Shown here: positions 20,277 to 29,377 of the stretch, one piece after another
Numbering within the stretch: position 1 is the stretch's first letter
Layout of the letters: every line of letters starts with the position of its first letter
NCBI GenBank assembly: GCA_028692415.1
Contig: JAQUXM010000001.1
Span: 42,599 to 82,037, forward strand
Length of the DNA stretch: 39,439 nucleotides
Direction of reading: 5' to 3'
From: Syntrophomonadaceae bacterium
GTDB lineage: Bacteria > Bacillota > Syntrophomonadia > Syntrophomonadales > Syntrophomonadaceae
The notes under the pieces: model-generated
Database searches by the model: none
Seen by the model: the letters and a program-made list of their open reading frames with translations, nothing else
Told to the model about the DNA's origin: nothing
Position numbers and translations under genes: made by a program

Positions 20277-21307
20277 GTTTCCTCTTTAGGGATTGGCGCG
20301 ATTTCTATTTCTTTAACCCCTTCTCTAATTCTGCTCTCCAGTAAAAGATAAAAATCAGGGTTGTTTTTTATATACTCCTTCGCATTTTCGCGTCCTTGTC
20401 CCAGACGTTCACCTGCAAATGAATACCACGAACCGCTTTTTTGAATAATATCGCTGCTTGCGGCAATATCCAAAATATCACCTTCTTTAGAAATACCGCT
20501 GCCATACATGATATCAAACTCAATTGACTTAAAGGGGGGTGCAACCTTATTCTTAACAACCTTAATCTTGGTCCGATTGCCGATAAGATCAGTTCCCTGT
20601 TTTATAGCTTCACCTTTGCGAACTTCTATCCGGACCGATGAATAAAACTTCAAGGCCCGGCCTCCGGTAGTTGTTTCCGGGTTGCCATAGATTACCCCTA
20701 CTTTTTCTCTAATCTGATTAATAAATAATACACAGGCATTGGATTTGCCAATATGAGCGGTAAGCTTTCTCAAGGCCTGGGACATTAAACGCGCCTGCAA
20801 GCCAACATGAACATCTCCCATATCTCCATCCAATTCTGCTTTCGGAACCAGGGCAGCTACCGAGTCGATTACTACAATGTCAATAGCCCCACTTCTCACC
20901 AATGCTTCAGCAATTTCCAAGGCCTGTTCTCCATAGTCAGGCTGAGCAACCAATAAATTATTAATATCCACTCCCAATTTGCGGGCATAAAGCGGATCAA
21001 GGGCATGTTCAGCATCAATAAATGCTGCCATCCCACCCTCCTTTTGCGCTTGGGCTATGGCATGCAGGGCTACCGTAGTCTTTCCCGAGGATTCAGGACC
21101 GAATATCTCTATTACCCGTCCCTTTGGTAAACCGCCTACTCCCAATGCCAAATCCAGAGACATGCAGCCCGTCGAGATTACTTCCACGTTCATATTAACT
21201 GCCTCACCCAACTTCATTATAGAACCCTTGCCAAATTGTTTTTCGATGCTTTTTATAGCATTGCCCAGGGCTTCAATCTTCCCTTTATTCACTTCATTAT
21301 TCTCCAC
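20273..21307 (-). CDS. recA: Recombinase RecA
   Basis: [62 protein letters not shown]. Confidence 0.99.
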   Translation of the reverse strand: MENNEVNKGKIEALGNAIKSIEKQFGKGSIMKLGEAVNMNVEVISTGCMSLDLALGVGGLPKGRVIEIFGPESSGKTTVALHAIAQAQKEGGMAAFIDAEHALDPLYARKLGVDINNLLVAQPDYGEQALEIAEALVRSGAIDIVVIDSVAALVPKAELDGDMGDVHVGLQARLMSQALRKLTAHIGKSNACVLFINQIREKVGVIYGNPETTTGGRALKFYSSVRIEVRKGEAIKQGTDLIGNRTKIKVVKNKVAPPFKSIEFDIMYGSGISKEGDILDIAASSDIIQKSGSWYSFAGERLGQGRENAKEYIKNNPDFYLLLESRIREGVKEIEIAPIPKEET

Positions 21308-21321
21308 AATTAGTCCCCCCT

Positions 21322-21335
21322 CAAACGTTTGTTCG
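21322..21335 (-). promoter_or_regulatory. LexA/SOS box upstream of recA
   Basis: Minus strand CGAACAAACGTTTG, close to the Gram-positive LexA box CGAACRNRYGTTYC. Confidence 0.8.
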
Positions 21336-21379
21336 CTTTCTAATTATAATCCTATTAGCAAAATACTGTCAAATTATTT

Positions 21380-21940
21380 CTATCCATTTAAGTCGATTCT
21401 AGCAAGTGGTATATAGCGCGGGCCACTTGATGACAACTGGCTTTCCATAAAATAAAACGCATCAACTGCAAAAATAATTTTTTCAAGGCTACTATTAATA
21501 CTAACTGTCTTTTGCATAAGCTTATCCTGATCTTGCTCGGAACGAATCCTCCCCAGGGTTAAATGGAAATTTCGCCGGTCTTCTGGTTCAAAACCAAGTT
21601 GAGATAGATATGCATCCACTCTTTCTCCTAGAAACTGAGCCTTTTCCAGCTCACCTTCCACTCCCAGCCATATCACCCGTGGTCGCTTGTTATTTGGAAA
21701 ATAGCCCAGCTGTTTGGCCGATAGTTCAAAACGAGGGCAGGATTCTCCTACCGTGATTAATCTTTGCTTTATATCTTCCAGCATATTTTTATTTATATCA
21801 CCCAAAAACTTTAGCGTTAAATGATAATTTGCGAATTCCACCCATTTAACATCGGTCAGGACCGAGCCTAAATCATTTTTTATTCGATTCGCATATTGCT
21901 TTACCTGCTCCGGTACTGGAATGGCAATAAATGTTCGCAT
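21380..21940 (-). CDS. thpR: RNA 2',3'-cyclic phosphodiesterase
   Basis: Two HxTx motifs (YHLTLKFLG and FHLTLGRI), MRTFIAIPVPE start. Confidence 0.94.
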   Translation of the reverse strand: MRTFIAIPVPEQVKQYANRIKNDLGSVLTDVKWVEFANYHLTLKFLGDINKNMLEDIKQRLITVGESCPRFELSAKQLGYFPNNKRPRVIWLGVEGELEKAQFLGERVDAYLSQLGFEPEDRRNFHLTLGRIRSEQDQDKLMQKTVSINSSLEKIIFAVDAFYFMESQLSSSGPRYIPLARIDLNG

Positions 21941-23193
21941 TATTGCAGCCCTCCATAAAGCAGATATCTTCTCAATAAATCCAGGGCAGTTTTGGCAGCA
22001 AGAATCCGCACAGCATCCCGGCCTCCAACAAACCGCATTTCTTTAACCCAGCAAGACCCGGCATCTGCCAAAGCAATATATACCAATCCAGCCGGCTTCT
22101 CTTCACTGCCACCATCCGGTCCTGCAATACCGGTAATCGCCAGGCCTAACTCGACCCCGGATTTTTCTATTATCCCCCTGACCATTTCAGCGGCCGTTTC
22201 TGAGCTAACCGCACCAAATTCTCTCAATGTTGCGTCTCTTACACCCAGCAACTTCATTTTCGCATCATTACTGTATGAAGCTACCGCTCCCCAAAAATAT
22301 CTGGAACTGCCAGGTATGTCAGTAATCATTTTAGCAAGCAGACCAGCCGTGCATGATTCTGCCAAAGCCAGCGTTTTTCCCTGTCGGGAGATTAAATCAC
22401 CGACCATGGCCTCCAAGCTGTCATCATCGTATCCAAAAATGCCTTTGCCCATCTTTTCTTCGATTTGCTTTAAAACACCAGCAAGTATTTCCTGACTATC
22501 GAGCAATTCTTTACCTTCTGCGGTAATTTTGATATGTACTTCGCCGTCCTGAGCCAGCAAAGCCAGACTATATCCATCAACAGCATGCATTAGTTCGCCT
22601 AACATCTCTTCAACCTGGGATTCTCCGGGACCCAAAACCTTTATGGTCTTCCGGGCTGCCTGGTTGACTGCCGGGAAATCTTGCTTTAATAAAGGTTCAA
22701 CTTCGTTGCTAAACATATTCTGCATTTCCCTGGGGGGACCGGGCAGCAATATTACAACTTTTCCATCTTTTTTTAAATACATGCCAGGAGCAGTTCCTCG
22801 TGAATTCTTGAGTATTTTTGCTTCCCGGGGAAACATGGCTTGTTTCAAATTGCATTCCGGCATCGACCGTTTCCTCCGGCGAAAGAAATCCTCCAGTCTT
22901 TTCACTTCCTCGTCAAAAACGATCATTTCGCTGCCCATAACTGCGCAGGCCACCTCTTTGGTCAAATCATCGCTGGTAGGCCCCATTCCGCCGCTGGATA
23001 TAACTATATCAGCCATATTCACGCCATTTTCAAAAGCCGCTCGAATATATTCAGCACTGTCTCCTACCGTACTCTTGCCAATTACCTTGATGCCTGCCGC
23101 AGCAAGTTGCTCAGACAAAAATACCGAGTTGCTGTCCATGGTGGAACCCAGCATCAACTCGGTTCCGGTCGATATAATATAGGCCTTGTACAT
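21940..23193 (-). CDS. cinA: CinA competence/damage-inducible protein
   Basis: GTELMLG, GGMGPTSDDLT, C-terminal ALAESCTAGLLA and ITGIAGPDGG. Confidence 0.96.
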   Translation of the reverse strand: MYKAYIISTGTELMLGSTMDSNSVFLSEQLAAAGIKVIGKSTVGDSAEYIRAAFENGVNMADIVISSGGMGPTSDDLTKEVACAVMGSEMIVFDEEVKRLEDFFRRRKRSMPECNLKQAMFPREAKILKNSRGTAPGMYLKKDGKVVILLPGPPREMQNMFSNEVEPLLKQDFPAVNQAARKTIKVLGPGESQVEEMLGELMHAVDGYSLALLAQDGEVHIKITAEGKELLDSQEILAGVLKQIEEKMGKGIFGYDDDSLEAMVGDLISRQGKTLALAESCTAGLLAKMITDIPGSSRYFWGAVASYSNDAKMKLLGVRDATLREFGAVSSETAAEMVRGIIEKSGVELGLAITGIAGPDGGSEEKPAGLVYIALADAGSCWVKEMRFVGGRDAVRILAAKTALDLLRRYLLYGGLQ

Positions 23194-23337
23194 CTTGCCC
23201 CATCTCCTTAAATAATTAAACGCTTTTTCTATTGGATTAATACCATGTCTACTTAGTTTTTTACTTTTTAAGTAATTCTTTATACATCTTCTACATTTAT
23301 TAGTTTTGACCTGTTAATCACAAAGATTTTTCCACAT

Positions 23338-23393
23338 GACAAGGGTGACAAGGGGACGGTTCTCCTGTCAGACGTCCCCTTGTCACCCTTGTC
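23338..23393. repeat. REP-like long hairpin
   Basis: GACAAGGGTGACAAGGGGAC, 16-nt loop, GTCCCCTTGTCACCCTTGTC: 20-bp perfect inverted repeat. Confidence 0.85.
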
Positions 23394-23398
23394 AACCC

Positions 23399-24859
23399 CT
23401 ATTGCAATAACTCCATAAACCTTACCCGGTCAATGCTTTCTTCATTCACCAAGCATTCGGCGACCGCCGATAGCTGCTTCTGCTTGTCCTTTAAAACCTC
23501 CCGGGTCTTTGCTTCCATGGTACTTATTATGGATTTGCACTCATCATAACATTTTTCGCTGGATAATTCCGTGATATCAACTATGCCCAAAGAAGAAAGC
23601 CCTGCCGCAACGATCTCGCGGGAAAGTTTCCAAACTTGGTTAAAATCACTTTTCGACCCGGTACTGCGATTGCCAAATTCCAATTCCTCAGCAATAGCTC
23701 CCGCCAGAGCAACTACTATCTGTTGCTCTAATTCTTCACGGGTATATAGATACTGATCATCCTTTGGTGCCTGGCGCATAAATCCCAACGCTGCTCCCCG
23801 GGGAATTACCGTCAATGAGGAGACCGAACCGGGGTTGGTAAACTCACTAGCCACCGCATGCCCGCTTTCATGATAGCCAACTCTCTTTATTTCTTCATCA
23901 CCAGGCCTTCGGTCCAGCTTCTCTCCCATAATTACTTTATTAACCGCTTCTAAAAAGTGATTTTTATCAATTGTTGCCGAGTTCTCGCGCATGGCTAAAA
24001 TTGCCGCTTCATTAGCCAGACTCTCCAGATGAGCACCGGAAAATCCAAAAGTCTCCCGGCCAATATCTTCAAGCACCAGGGAATTAGCCAGGGGTTTGTT
24101 ACGGGTATGGATATCCAGGATTTTCACCCTGCCCTTTTTATCGGGCAATCCCACCTGAACCTGGCGGTCAAAACGGCCAGGACGAATTAGAGCCGGATCA
24201 AGCAAATCAACCCGGTTTGTGGCTCCTATTATTAACATATGCGGGTTTTCGTTTTGCGACAAGCCATCCATTTCCACCAGCAACTGGTTAAGTGTCTGGT
24301 CGTATTCCATGTGGCTTGAATGGCTGCCTCTTTTGGCGCCTAATACATCCAACTCATCAATAAAAAGAATGGCATTATTCTTGTCAGCCTTTTTAGCCTT
24401 CTTACGCGCATCGCTGAAAATCTGCCGTATTCTTTTGGCACCGACGCCAGCATATATTTCAATGAACTCCGAACCCGAAGCGGAGATAAATACTGAGTCC
24501 GTATAACTGGCGGCCGCTCTGGCCAACAAGGTTTTCCCTGTACCCGGCGGCCCTACCAATAGTATTCCCTTTAAGGGCCGTATTCCCATCTTGCTTATTT
24601 CCTCAGGTTGACGGATAAACTCCAATGCTTCTTTTAGTTCATTAATAGCCGTGTCCTGACCACCAATATCTTCAAAGCGCAGCGTTAAATTCTTAATGCC
24701 GCTGCCCACATCTTCAAGTTTCATATTGCCCTGGGTTTGGAGAAAGAAATAGAATCCGCCCATGATAAAAGCAATAAACACCAAAGGTGTAATATTAATA
24801 CCGATTATAGCCAGAAAGACAACCAGAGCAATGGTTGAACCTACGATAATCTCTTTCAA
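23399..24859 (-). CDS. Short FtsH-like AAA+ zinc metalloprotease
   Basis: N-terminal TM region, Walker A GPPGTGKT, SRH region, HESGH zinc motif; lacks the extracytoplasmic domain of canonical FtsH. Confidence 0.88.
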   Translation of the reverse strand: MKEIIVGSTIALVVFLAIIGINITPLVFIAFIMGGFYFFLQTQGNMKLEDVGSGIKNLTLRFEDIGGQDTAINELKEALEFIRQPEEISKMGIRPLKGILLVGPPGTGKTLLARAAASYTDSVFISASGSEFIEIYAGVGAKRIRQIFSDARKKAKKADKNNAILFIDELDVLGAKRGSHSSHMEYDQTLNQLLVEMDGLSQNENPHMLIIGATNRVDLLDPALIRPGRFDRQVQVGLPDKKGRVKILDIHTRNKPLANSLVLEDIGRETFGFSGAHLESLANEAAILAMRENSATIDKNHFLEAVNKVIMGEKLDRRPGDEEIKRVGYHESGHAVASEFTNPGSVSSLTVIPRGAALGFMRQAPKDDQYLYTREELEQQIVVALAGAIAEELEFGNRSTGSKSDFNQVWKLSREIVAAGLSSLGIVDITELSSEKCYDECKSIISTMEAKTREVLKDKQKQLSAVAECLVNEESIDRVRFMELLQ

Positions 24860-24886
24860 AACAAATCCTCCTCATTACCTCATACA

Positions 24887-25405
24887 TTATTCTTTTGGCT
24901 CCCGATTAATTATTTCATAAAGATAGGAACTGCCATCGTTGATTTGCAGGTATAAATGCTCTTCATCGATAAAAATCTTATGTTTCATATTCGTTTTTTG
25001 AAGCTGCCTGGCTATTTCTTCATCCAGCCAAATAAAGCGTTTATTAGCCAATGCTTCATATACTGCCGGTTGCATATCTTTGAATTTGTTTTGCAGACTG
25101 GTATTACGCTGGTCCTTAATAACTAGTTGGTAATCTCCGGGTTCCAAGCTAGCTTCCACTTTCTCAATTATCTTCTGGTATGGTTCTTGAATATCACTAA
25201 CCTTATTTAAGCTGACTTCTATTTCGTACTTCTGACCCTTCTCTTCAATATTTACGCTGCGTACGAGTTCTATCGTTTCTATTTGATGGGCTAAGGGTCT
25301 TTTAATACCCAGTTCTTTATAATAATAAAAGGCAGCTAATAATGCCCCTAAAGATAAAATCAGGGCAATTATTGAGATTAAAACCCTAAATTCATACTTT
25401 TTCAT
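24887..25405 (-). CDS. Membrane-anchored hypothetical protein
   Basis: MKKYEFRVLISIIALILSLGALLAAFYYYKEL TM anchor; directly upstream of the FtsH-like gene. Track start 25429, revised to the internal ATG. Confidence 0.7.
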   Translation of the reverse strand: MKKYEFRVLISIIALILSLGALLAAFYYYKELGIKRPLAHQIETIELVRSVNIEEKGQKYEIEVSLNKVSDIQEPYQKIIEKVEASLEPGDYQLVIKDQRNTSLQNKFKDMQPAVYEALANKRFIWLDEEIARQLQKTNMKHKIFIDEEHLYLQINDGSSYLYEIINREPKE

Positions 25406-25453
25406 TAAATTTCGCACTCCTTTTCCCATTTATTATAGCATAGGCGATAGTAG

Positions 25454-25605
25454 CAGAGCCTTGCTTAATATCTGGTAAAACCCCAATATATTAGCAAGGA
25501 AGCTCTGTCAACAAAGCCCGGACCGAACAAAATGAGTGAATAGCTGCGTTATTCACTCTTATTGCCCGGTCTGCCATATGCTTCATTGACATACTAAAGG
25601 CTCTG
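25454..25605. repeat. Structured intergenic element with terminal and nested inverted repeats
   Basis: CAGAGCCTT...AAGGCTCTG ends; nested CAGAGCCTTGCTTAATAT/ATATTAGCAAGGAAGCTCTG and GAGTGAATA/TATTCACTC. Confidence 0.6.
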
Positions 25606-25617
25606 TTGCCCAGAGCC
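25599..25617 (-). terminator. Possible terminator downstream of pgsA
   Basis: GGCTCTG-TTGCC-CAGAGCC hairpin; short T-rich tract on minus strand. Confidence 0.4.
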
Positions 25618-25727
25618 CCTCTTGCCGATTATTCAATTTAACCCTCATGCCCTATAAATAAAATATTTAATAAAAAGCATGAAGCATGGAATTCAACTCC
25701 CTACCCCTTACGCCTCACGCCAAACAT

Positions 25728-26258
25728 TTATTTATGTAATTGGAAACGATAAAAATACTCCACCCCTGAAAGCAGAGTAATAAATACCGCAAAATACATC
25801 GCCCATGGTCCCAGCGGGATAGTGGTATAGGATTGATAGGCTTTTTCCAAAATTATCAGTAAAACCGCTATAATCTGGCTTACCGTCTTAATCTTGCCCA
25901 ACTTGCTGGCAGGGATAATGATCCCTTCTTCAGCTTTGACAATCCGCAATCCAGAAACCGCAAATTCCCGGCCCAGGATAACGATGGCGATCCAGCCTTG
26001 AATCCTTCCCAGTTCCACCAGAATTATTAATGCCGCCGTAATCAGAAGTTTATCTGCTATAGGATCCAGCACAGTACCTATTTTGGTTACTTGTTTCCAT
26101 TTTCTGGCCAGATAACCGTCCAAACTATCAGTAAGCGTAGCAACAATAAAAATTGTGGCCGCAAAGTAATCTCCATAGGGTATCCTGATCAGCAAAATGA
26201 TAACAAATACTGGAATTAGTATAATACGCAGGAGCGTAAGGCTATTCGGCAGGTTCAT
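25728..26258 (-). CDS. pgsA: CDP-diacylglycerol-glycerol-3-phosphate 3-phosphatidyltransferase
   Basis: MNLPNSLTLLRIILIPVF; TDSLDGYLARKWKQVTKIGTVLDPIADK. Track start 26273. Confidence 0.95.
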   Translation of the reverse strand: MNLPNSLTLLRIILIPVFVIILLIRIPYGDYFAATIFIVATLTDSLDGYLARKWKQVTKIGTVLDPIADKLLITAALIILVELGRIQGWIAIVILGREFAVSGLRIVKAEEGIIIPASKLGKIKTVSQIIAVLLIILEKAYQSYTTIPLGPWAMYFAVFITLLSGVEYFYRFQLHK

Positions 26259-27576
26259 CAGCCAATTCTCCAATCATGTCATAATTTCTTACTCCAACTA
26301 ATTGTACATCATAAAACTCACCTTTGGTTAAACGAGATTTACTTTTAACCACCGTAAGTCCATCAACTTCGGGAGCCTGGAAGTAACCCCTGCCGATATA
26401 CAGGTTTCTGCCAGACTGAGAGGAAATTAATATTTTTGCTTGCTTATTGAGCCGGGAGATATTTTTCCTGCGGCTAATTTTTTGCTGCAAGGTGGAAATT
26501 TCATGCAATCTATGCAGCTTGATTTCCTCATTGACTTGATCCGCCATAGCCGCCGCCGGGGTACCCTCTTCAGCAGCATAGGTAAATACGCCCAGGCAAT
26601 CAAATTCCATTTCCTCTATAAAATCATATAATTGTTTAAAATCAATCGCAGCTTCGCCGGGAAACCCTACCATAACCGTGGTCCTTAATACCAAATTACC
26701 AATGCGATGTCGCAGGCCGGCAATAAGGTCGCGCAGATAATTGACCTCATGCTGTCGGTTCATGAGCTTTAATATCTTATTGGAAGCATGTTGAATGGGA
26801 ATATCCAGGTAGGGGACTATTTTGTTTTCACCGGCCAGGACATCAAGCAACTCAGTATCAAGATGTACCGGATGCAGGTACATCAAGCGAATCCATTCCA
26901 GACCCTCAATTTTATTGATATCATTCAGTAATACAGGCAATACGGATTTACCATAAAGATCCAAGCCGTAAACACCTGTATCTTGTGCAACAAGTACAAG
27001 CTCTTTAATACCTCGTTTAGCCAAATCTTTGGCTTCATGCAATAATTCTTCAAGGGGTCTGGACCGGTGATTTCCCTTTATGGAAGGAATTGTACAGTAT
27101 GTACAGCGATTATTGCATCCTTCACTTATCTTTAAATAAGCCGATCCTGGAGGTGTGCTAAGAATGCGCGGTCCTTTTTCCACAAAGGTTTCAGGCAAAG
27201 GTCCGGTTGCTATAACCCGTTCTCCCTTTTCAACCCTTGCAATAATCTCATGAATTCTAGTCAAAGATGCAATTCCGGCTATTCCATCCAGCTCAGGCAG
27301 TTCATCAAGTAATTGCCCGCCGAATCTTTGCGTTAAACAACCGGTAGCTATCAGGTATTTTAATTTTCCCTGTTCTTTGAATTTTCCGGTTTCTATAATG
27401 GTATCAATGGCTTCTTCCTGAGCCGAATTAATAAAGCCGCAGGTATTAATTATCACAGCATCTGCATCCGCCAGGGAATTTGCTATTTTATATCCAGAAT
27501 TTTTTACTATCGCCATCATTATCTCAGTATCAACGCGATTCTTTGGACAGCCCAGACTAACAAAACCGATATTCAC
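26242..27576 (-). CDS. rimO: Ribosomal protein S12 methylthiotransferase
   Basis: FVSLGCPKNRVDTE, SEGCNNRCTYCTIPSIKG radical SAM CxxxCxxC, TRAM end. Confidence 0.97.
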   Translation of the reverse strand: MNIGFVSLGCPKNRVDTEIMMAIVKNSGYKIANSLADADAVIINTCGFINSAQEEAIDTIIETGKFKEQGKLKYLIATGCLTQRFGGQLLDELPELDGIAGIASLTRIHEIIARVEKGERVIATGPLPETFVEKGPRILSTPPGSAYLKISEGCNNRCTYCTIPSIKGNHRSRPLEELLHEAKDLAKRGIKELVLVAQDTGVYGLDLYGKSVLPVLLNDINKIEGLEWIRLMYLHPVHLDTELLDVLAGENKIVPYLDIPIQHASNKILKLMNRQHEVNYLRDLIAGLRHRIGNLVLRTTVMVGFPGEAAIDFKQLYDFIEEMEFDCLGVFTYAAEEGTPAAAMADQVNEEIKLHRLHEISTLQQKISRRKNISRLNKQAKILISSQSGRNLYIGRGYFQAPEVDGLTVVKSKSRLTKGEFYDVQLVGVRNYDMIGELADEPAE

Positions 27577-27582
27577 TCACTC

Positions 27583-28323
27583 TTACTCCTGTCCCGCACC
27601 CTGATTAACGGCTGAAAATTCCTTCTCTTTTACCTGGCCAGAATTTCCCAGCGGGGATTGCTTGATCCCATTATAAGTAATTTCAATGCCACCGGCATTA
27701 CCAGCTTTAAGGTATACTGATTTTTTCCCGACAAAGCTTCTTTCTTCACCTGCCACCAAAATACCCTCATATTGTGAAACGCCATCTACGACAATATGCA
27801 GCCAGCATTTTTTAATTGCCTTAATATCCAGCTGGACACCTTGTTCTTGGCTCGCAGTTGTTTTATCTTGGGGTTGCTTGGGATGTTGCACGTTTGGCTT
27901 AGTATCAGATTGGGGAAAAATATTTCTGATTCCACGTTCGCTAATAACCCCCGCCAGGTAATTCCCTGCCCAGATAACCAGCAAAAGAAAAATGATACCG
28001 GCTACGACATTTTTCCAGGGAATCCTATTTGGAGGATTGACCGGTTCAGTGTGAACAATAATAGGTTCTTCAGAATGACCCGTACCATAAGCCAAGCGTT
28101 TAAACTCGTTTACCATCTCATGCTCATCGAGGCTTAATAGTTTGGCATATCTTTTAACAAAGCCAGTGGCATAAACCTGGGGTGGAAGAGACGCAAATTC
28201 ATCATTCTCCATCATTTCCAGATAGTATTTTCTGATTTTAGTTTCCTCTTCAACTTTTTCCAGGGAATAGCCAATCTTTTCCCTTTCTTTCCGCAAGATT
28301 TCTCCCCACGGCACATTAATCAA
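27583..28323 (-). CDS. RodZ-like HTH_25 / DUF4115 membrane protein
   Basis: LRKEREKIGYSLEKVEEETKIRKYYLEMMENDEF HTH, one TM, DUF4115-like C-terminus. Confidence 0.88.
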   Translation of the reverse strand: MINVPWGEILRKEREKIGYSLEKVEEETKIRKYYLEMMENDEFASLPPQVYATGFVKRYAKLLSLDEHEMVNEFKRLAYGTGHSEEPIIVHTEPVNPPNRIPWKNVVAGIIFLLLVIWAGNYLAGVISERGIRNIFPQSDTKPNVQHPKQPQDKTTASQEQGVQLDIKAIKKCWLHIVVDGVSQYEGILVAGEERSFVGKKSVYLKAGNAGGIEITYNGIKQSPLGNSGQVKEKEFSAVNQGAGQE

Positions 28324-28369
28324 CTCCTAATACAGAGCACGAAAAGTCTCTAAGCGTATTCTATTATTG

Positions 28370-29335
28370 CTATTGAATTGAAGCATTTCCGATGGCAATT
28401 CTAACTGCCTGCCGCAATGGATATCCACTGGCAATCCCATATATCAAACCTGCTAATAAAGAACACATTCCCTCGTTACCGGTAAAATTCTGATTGGGCA
28501 GCAATGGAAAGTCGTTTATAGCTTGATTATTATAACATAGCAAACGGCTACTGCCATCAGTAACAATGCAGTTTTGGTTACTACTTCCCTTGACCAAATC
28601 ATAGACCTTTTCCCCATAAAACTCCAAGCCTTTAGCGTCCTTTACTCCTAAAACCAGATAGGAATACTTGGACAGGTATTCCGGGATATCATCCGGGCAA
28701 TCCATGTACCGATAGGTACAGAAATATGGCAGTTTCTCCTCATCTTTCCCCAACGCTCTCCGGCAAATGTCCTCTTGAAATTGAGGTTCAACCAGCAGCC
28801 ACTCACAGTTAAAAGCAACCCATTCGCGAGTATCAATGGCCTTTTCATATTCATTATGGCTGAAGTTCTCTTCAAACATTAAAGCGTTATTAACGATAAC
28901 TTTGCGGCAACTCCTCTTTTCAGGGTGTTTATAAATATTAAACGTATCTATATTCTTTTCTTGAAGTTCATTAAGTATATTGCTGCCCAGATCATCATTA
29001 CCCAAAATGCTTATTAGTTTAACCCCTATACCGAAGTTGGTAAATACTCGGCCTATATCGAGGCCAAATCCACCATAGCCGATATCAACCCGGTGATTAT
29101 TATCCTCAGTATTGATACTGACCTTCATATAGCTTTCACCAACTATTACAATAGATACTTGTTCATTAAAAACATAACCCTTGCCAAGAATTACACCCTT
29201 TTTCATTAAATTGGATATATGCACAGCTACTGATGAACGGGTAATGCCAAATCGGCGAGACAACTCGTCCTGAGATATTAACGGTTCATTCTTCAAAACC
29301 TCAAATAGTTCCTTCTCCCTGGAAGTTAGTCTCAT
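28370..29335 (-). CDS. Winged-HTH plus PfkB/ribokinase-like domain protein, probably catalytically degenerate
   Basis: LTSREKELFEVLKNEPLISQDELSRRFGITRSSVAVHISNL; PfkB fold with degraded C-terminal motif (NFTGNEGMCSLLAGLIYG). Confidence 0.8.
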   Translation of the reverse strand: MRLTSREKELFEVLKNEPLISQDELSRRFGITRSSVAVHISNLMKKGVILGKGYVFNEQVSIVIVGESYMKVSINTEDNNHRVDIGYGGFGLDIGRVFTNFGIGVKLISILGNDDLGSNILNELQEKNIDTFNIYKHPEKRSCRKVIVNNALMFEENFSHNEYEKAIDTREWVAFNCEWLLVEPQFQEDICRRALGKDEEKLPYFCTYRYMDCPDDIPEYLSKYSYLVLGVKDAKGLEFYGEKVYDLVKGSSNQNCIVTDGSSRLLCYNNQAINDFPLLPNQNFTGNEGMCSLLAGLIYGIASGYPLRQAVRIAIGNASIQ

Positions 29336-29377
29336 GGCTTTCCCCTCTAAAATCCAATTAAATCCTTCGCAATCATA

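Noticed and set aside
21992-23211. Plus-strand ORFs opposite cinA (up to 179 aa)
   Set aside because: Antisense shadows of cinA without recognisable motifs or SD.
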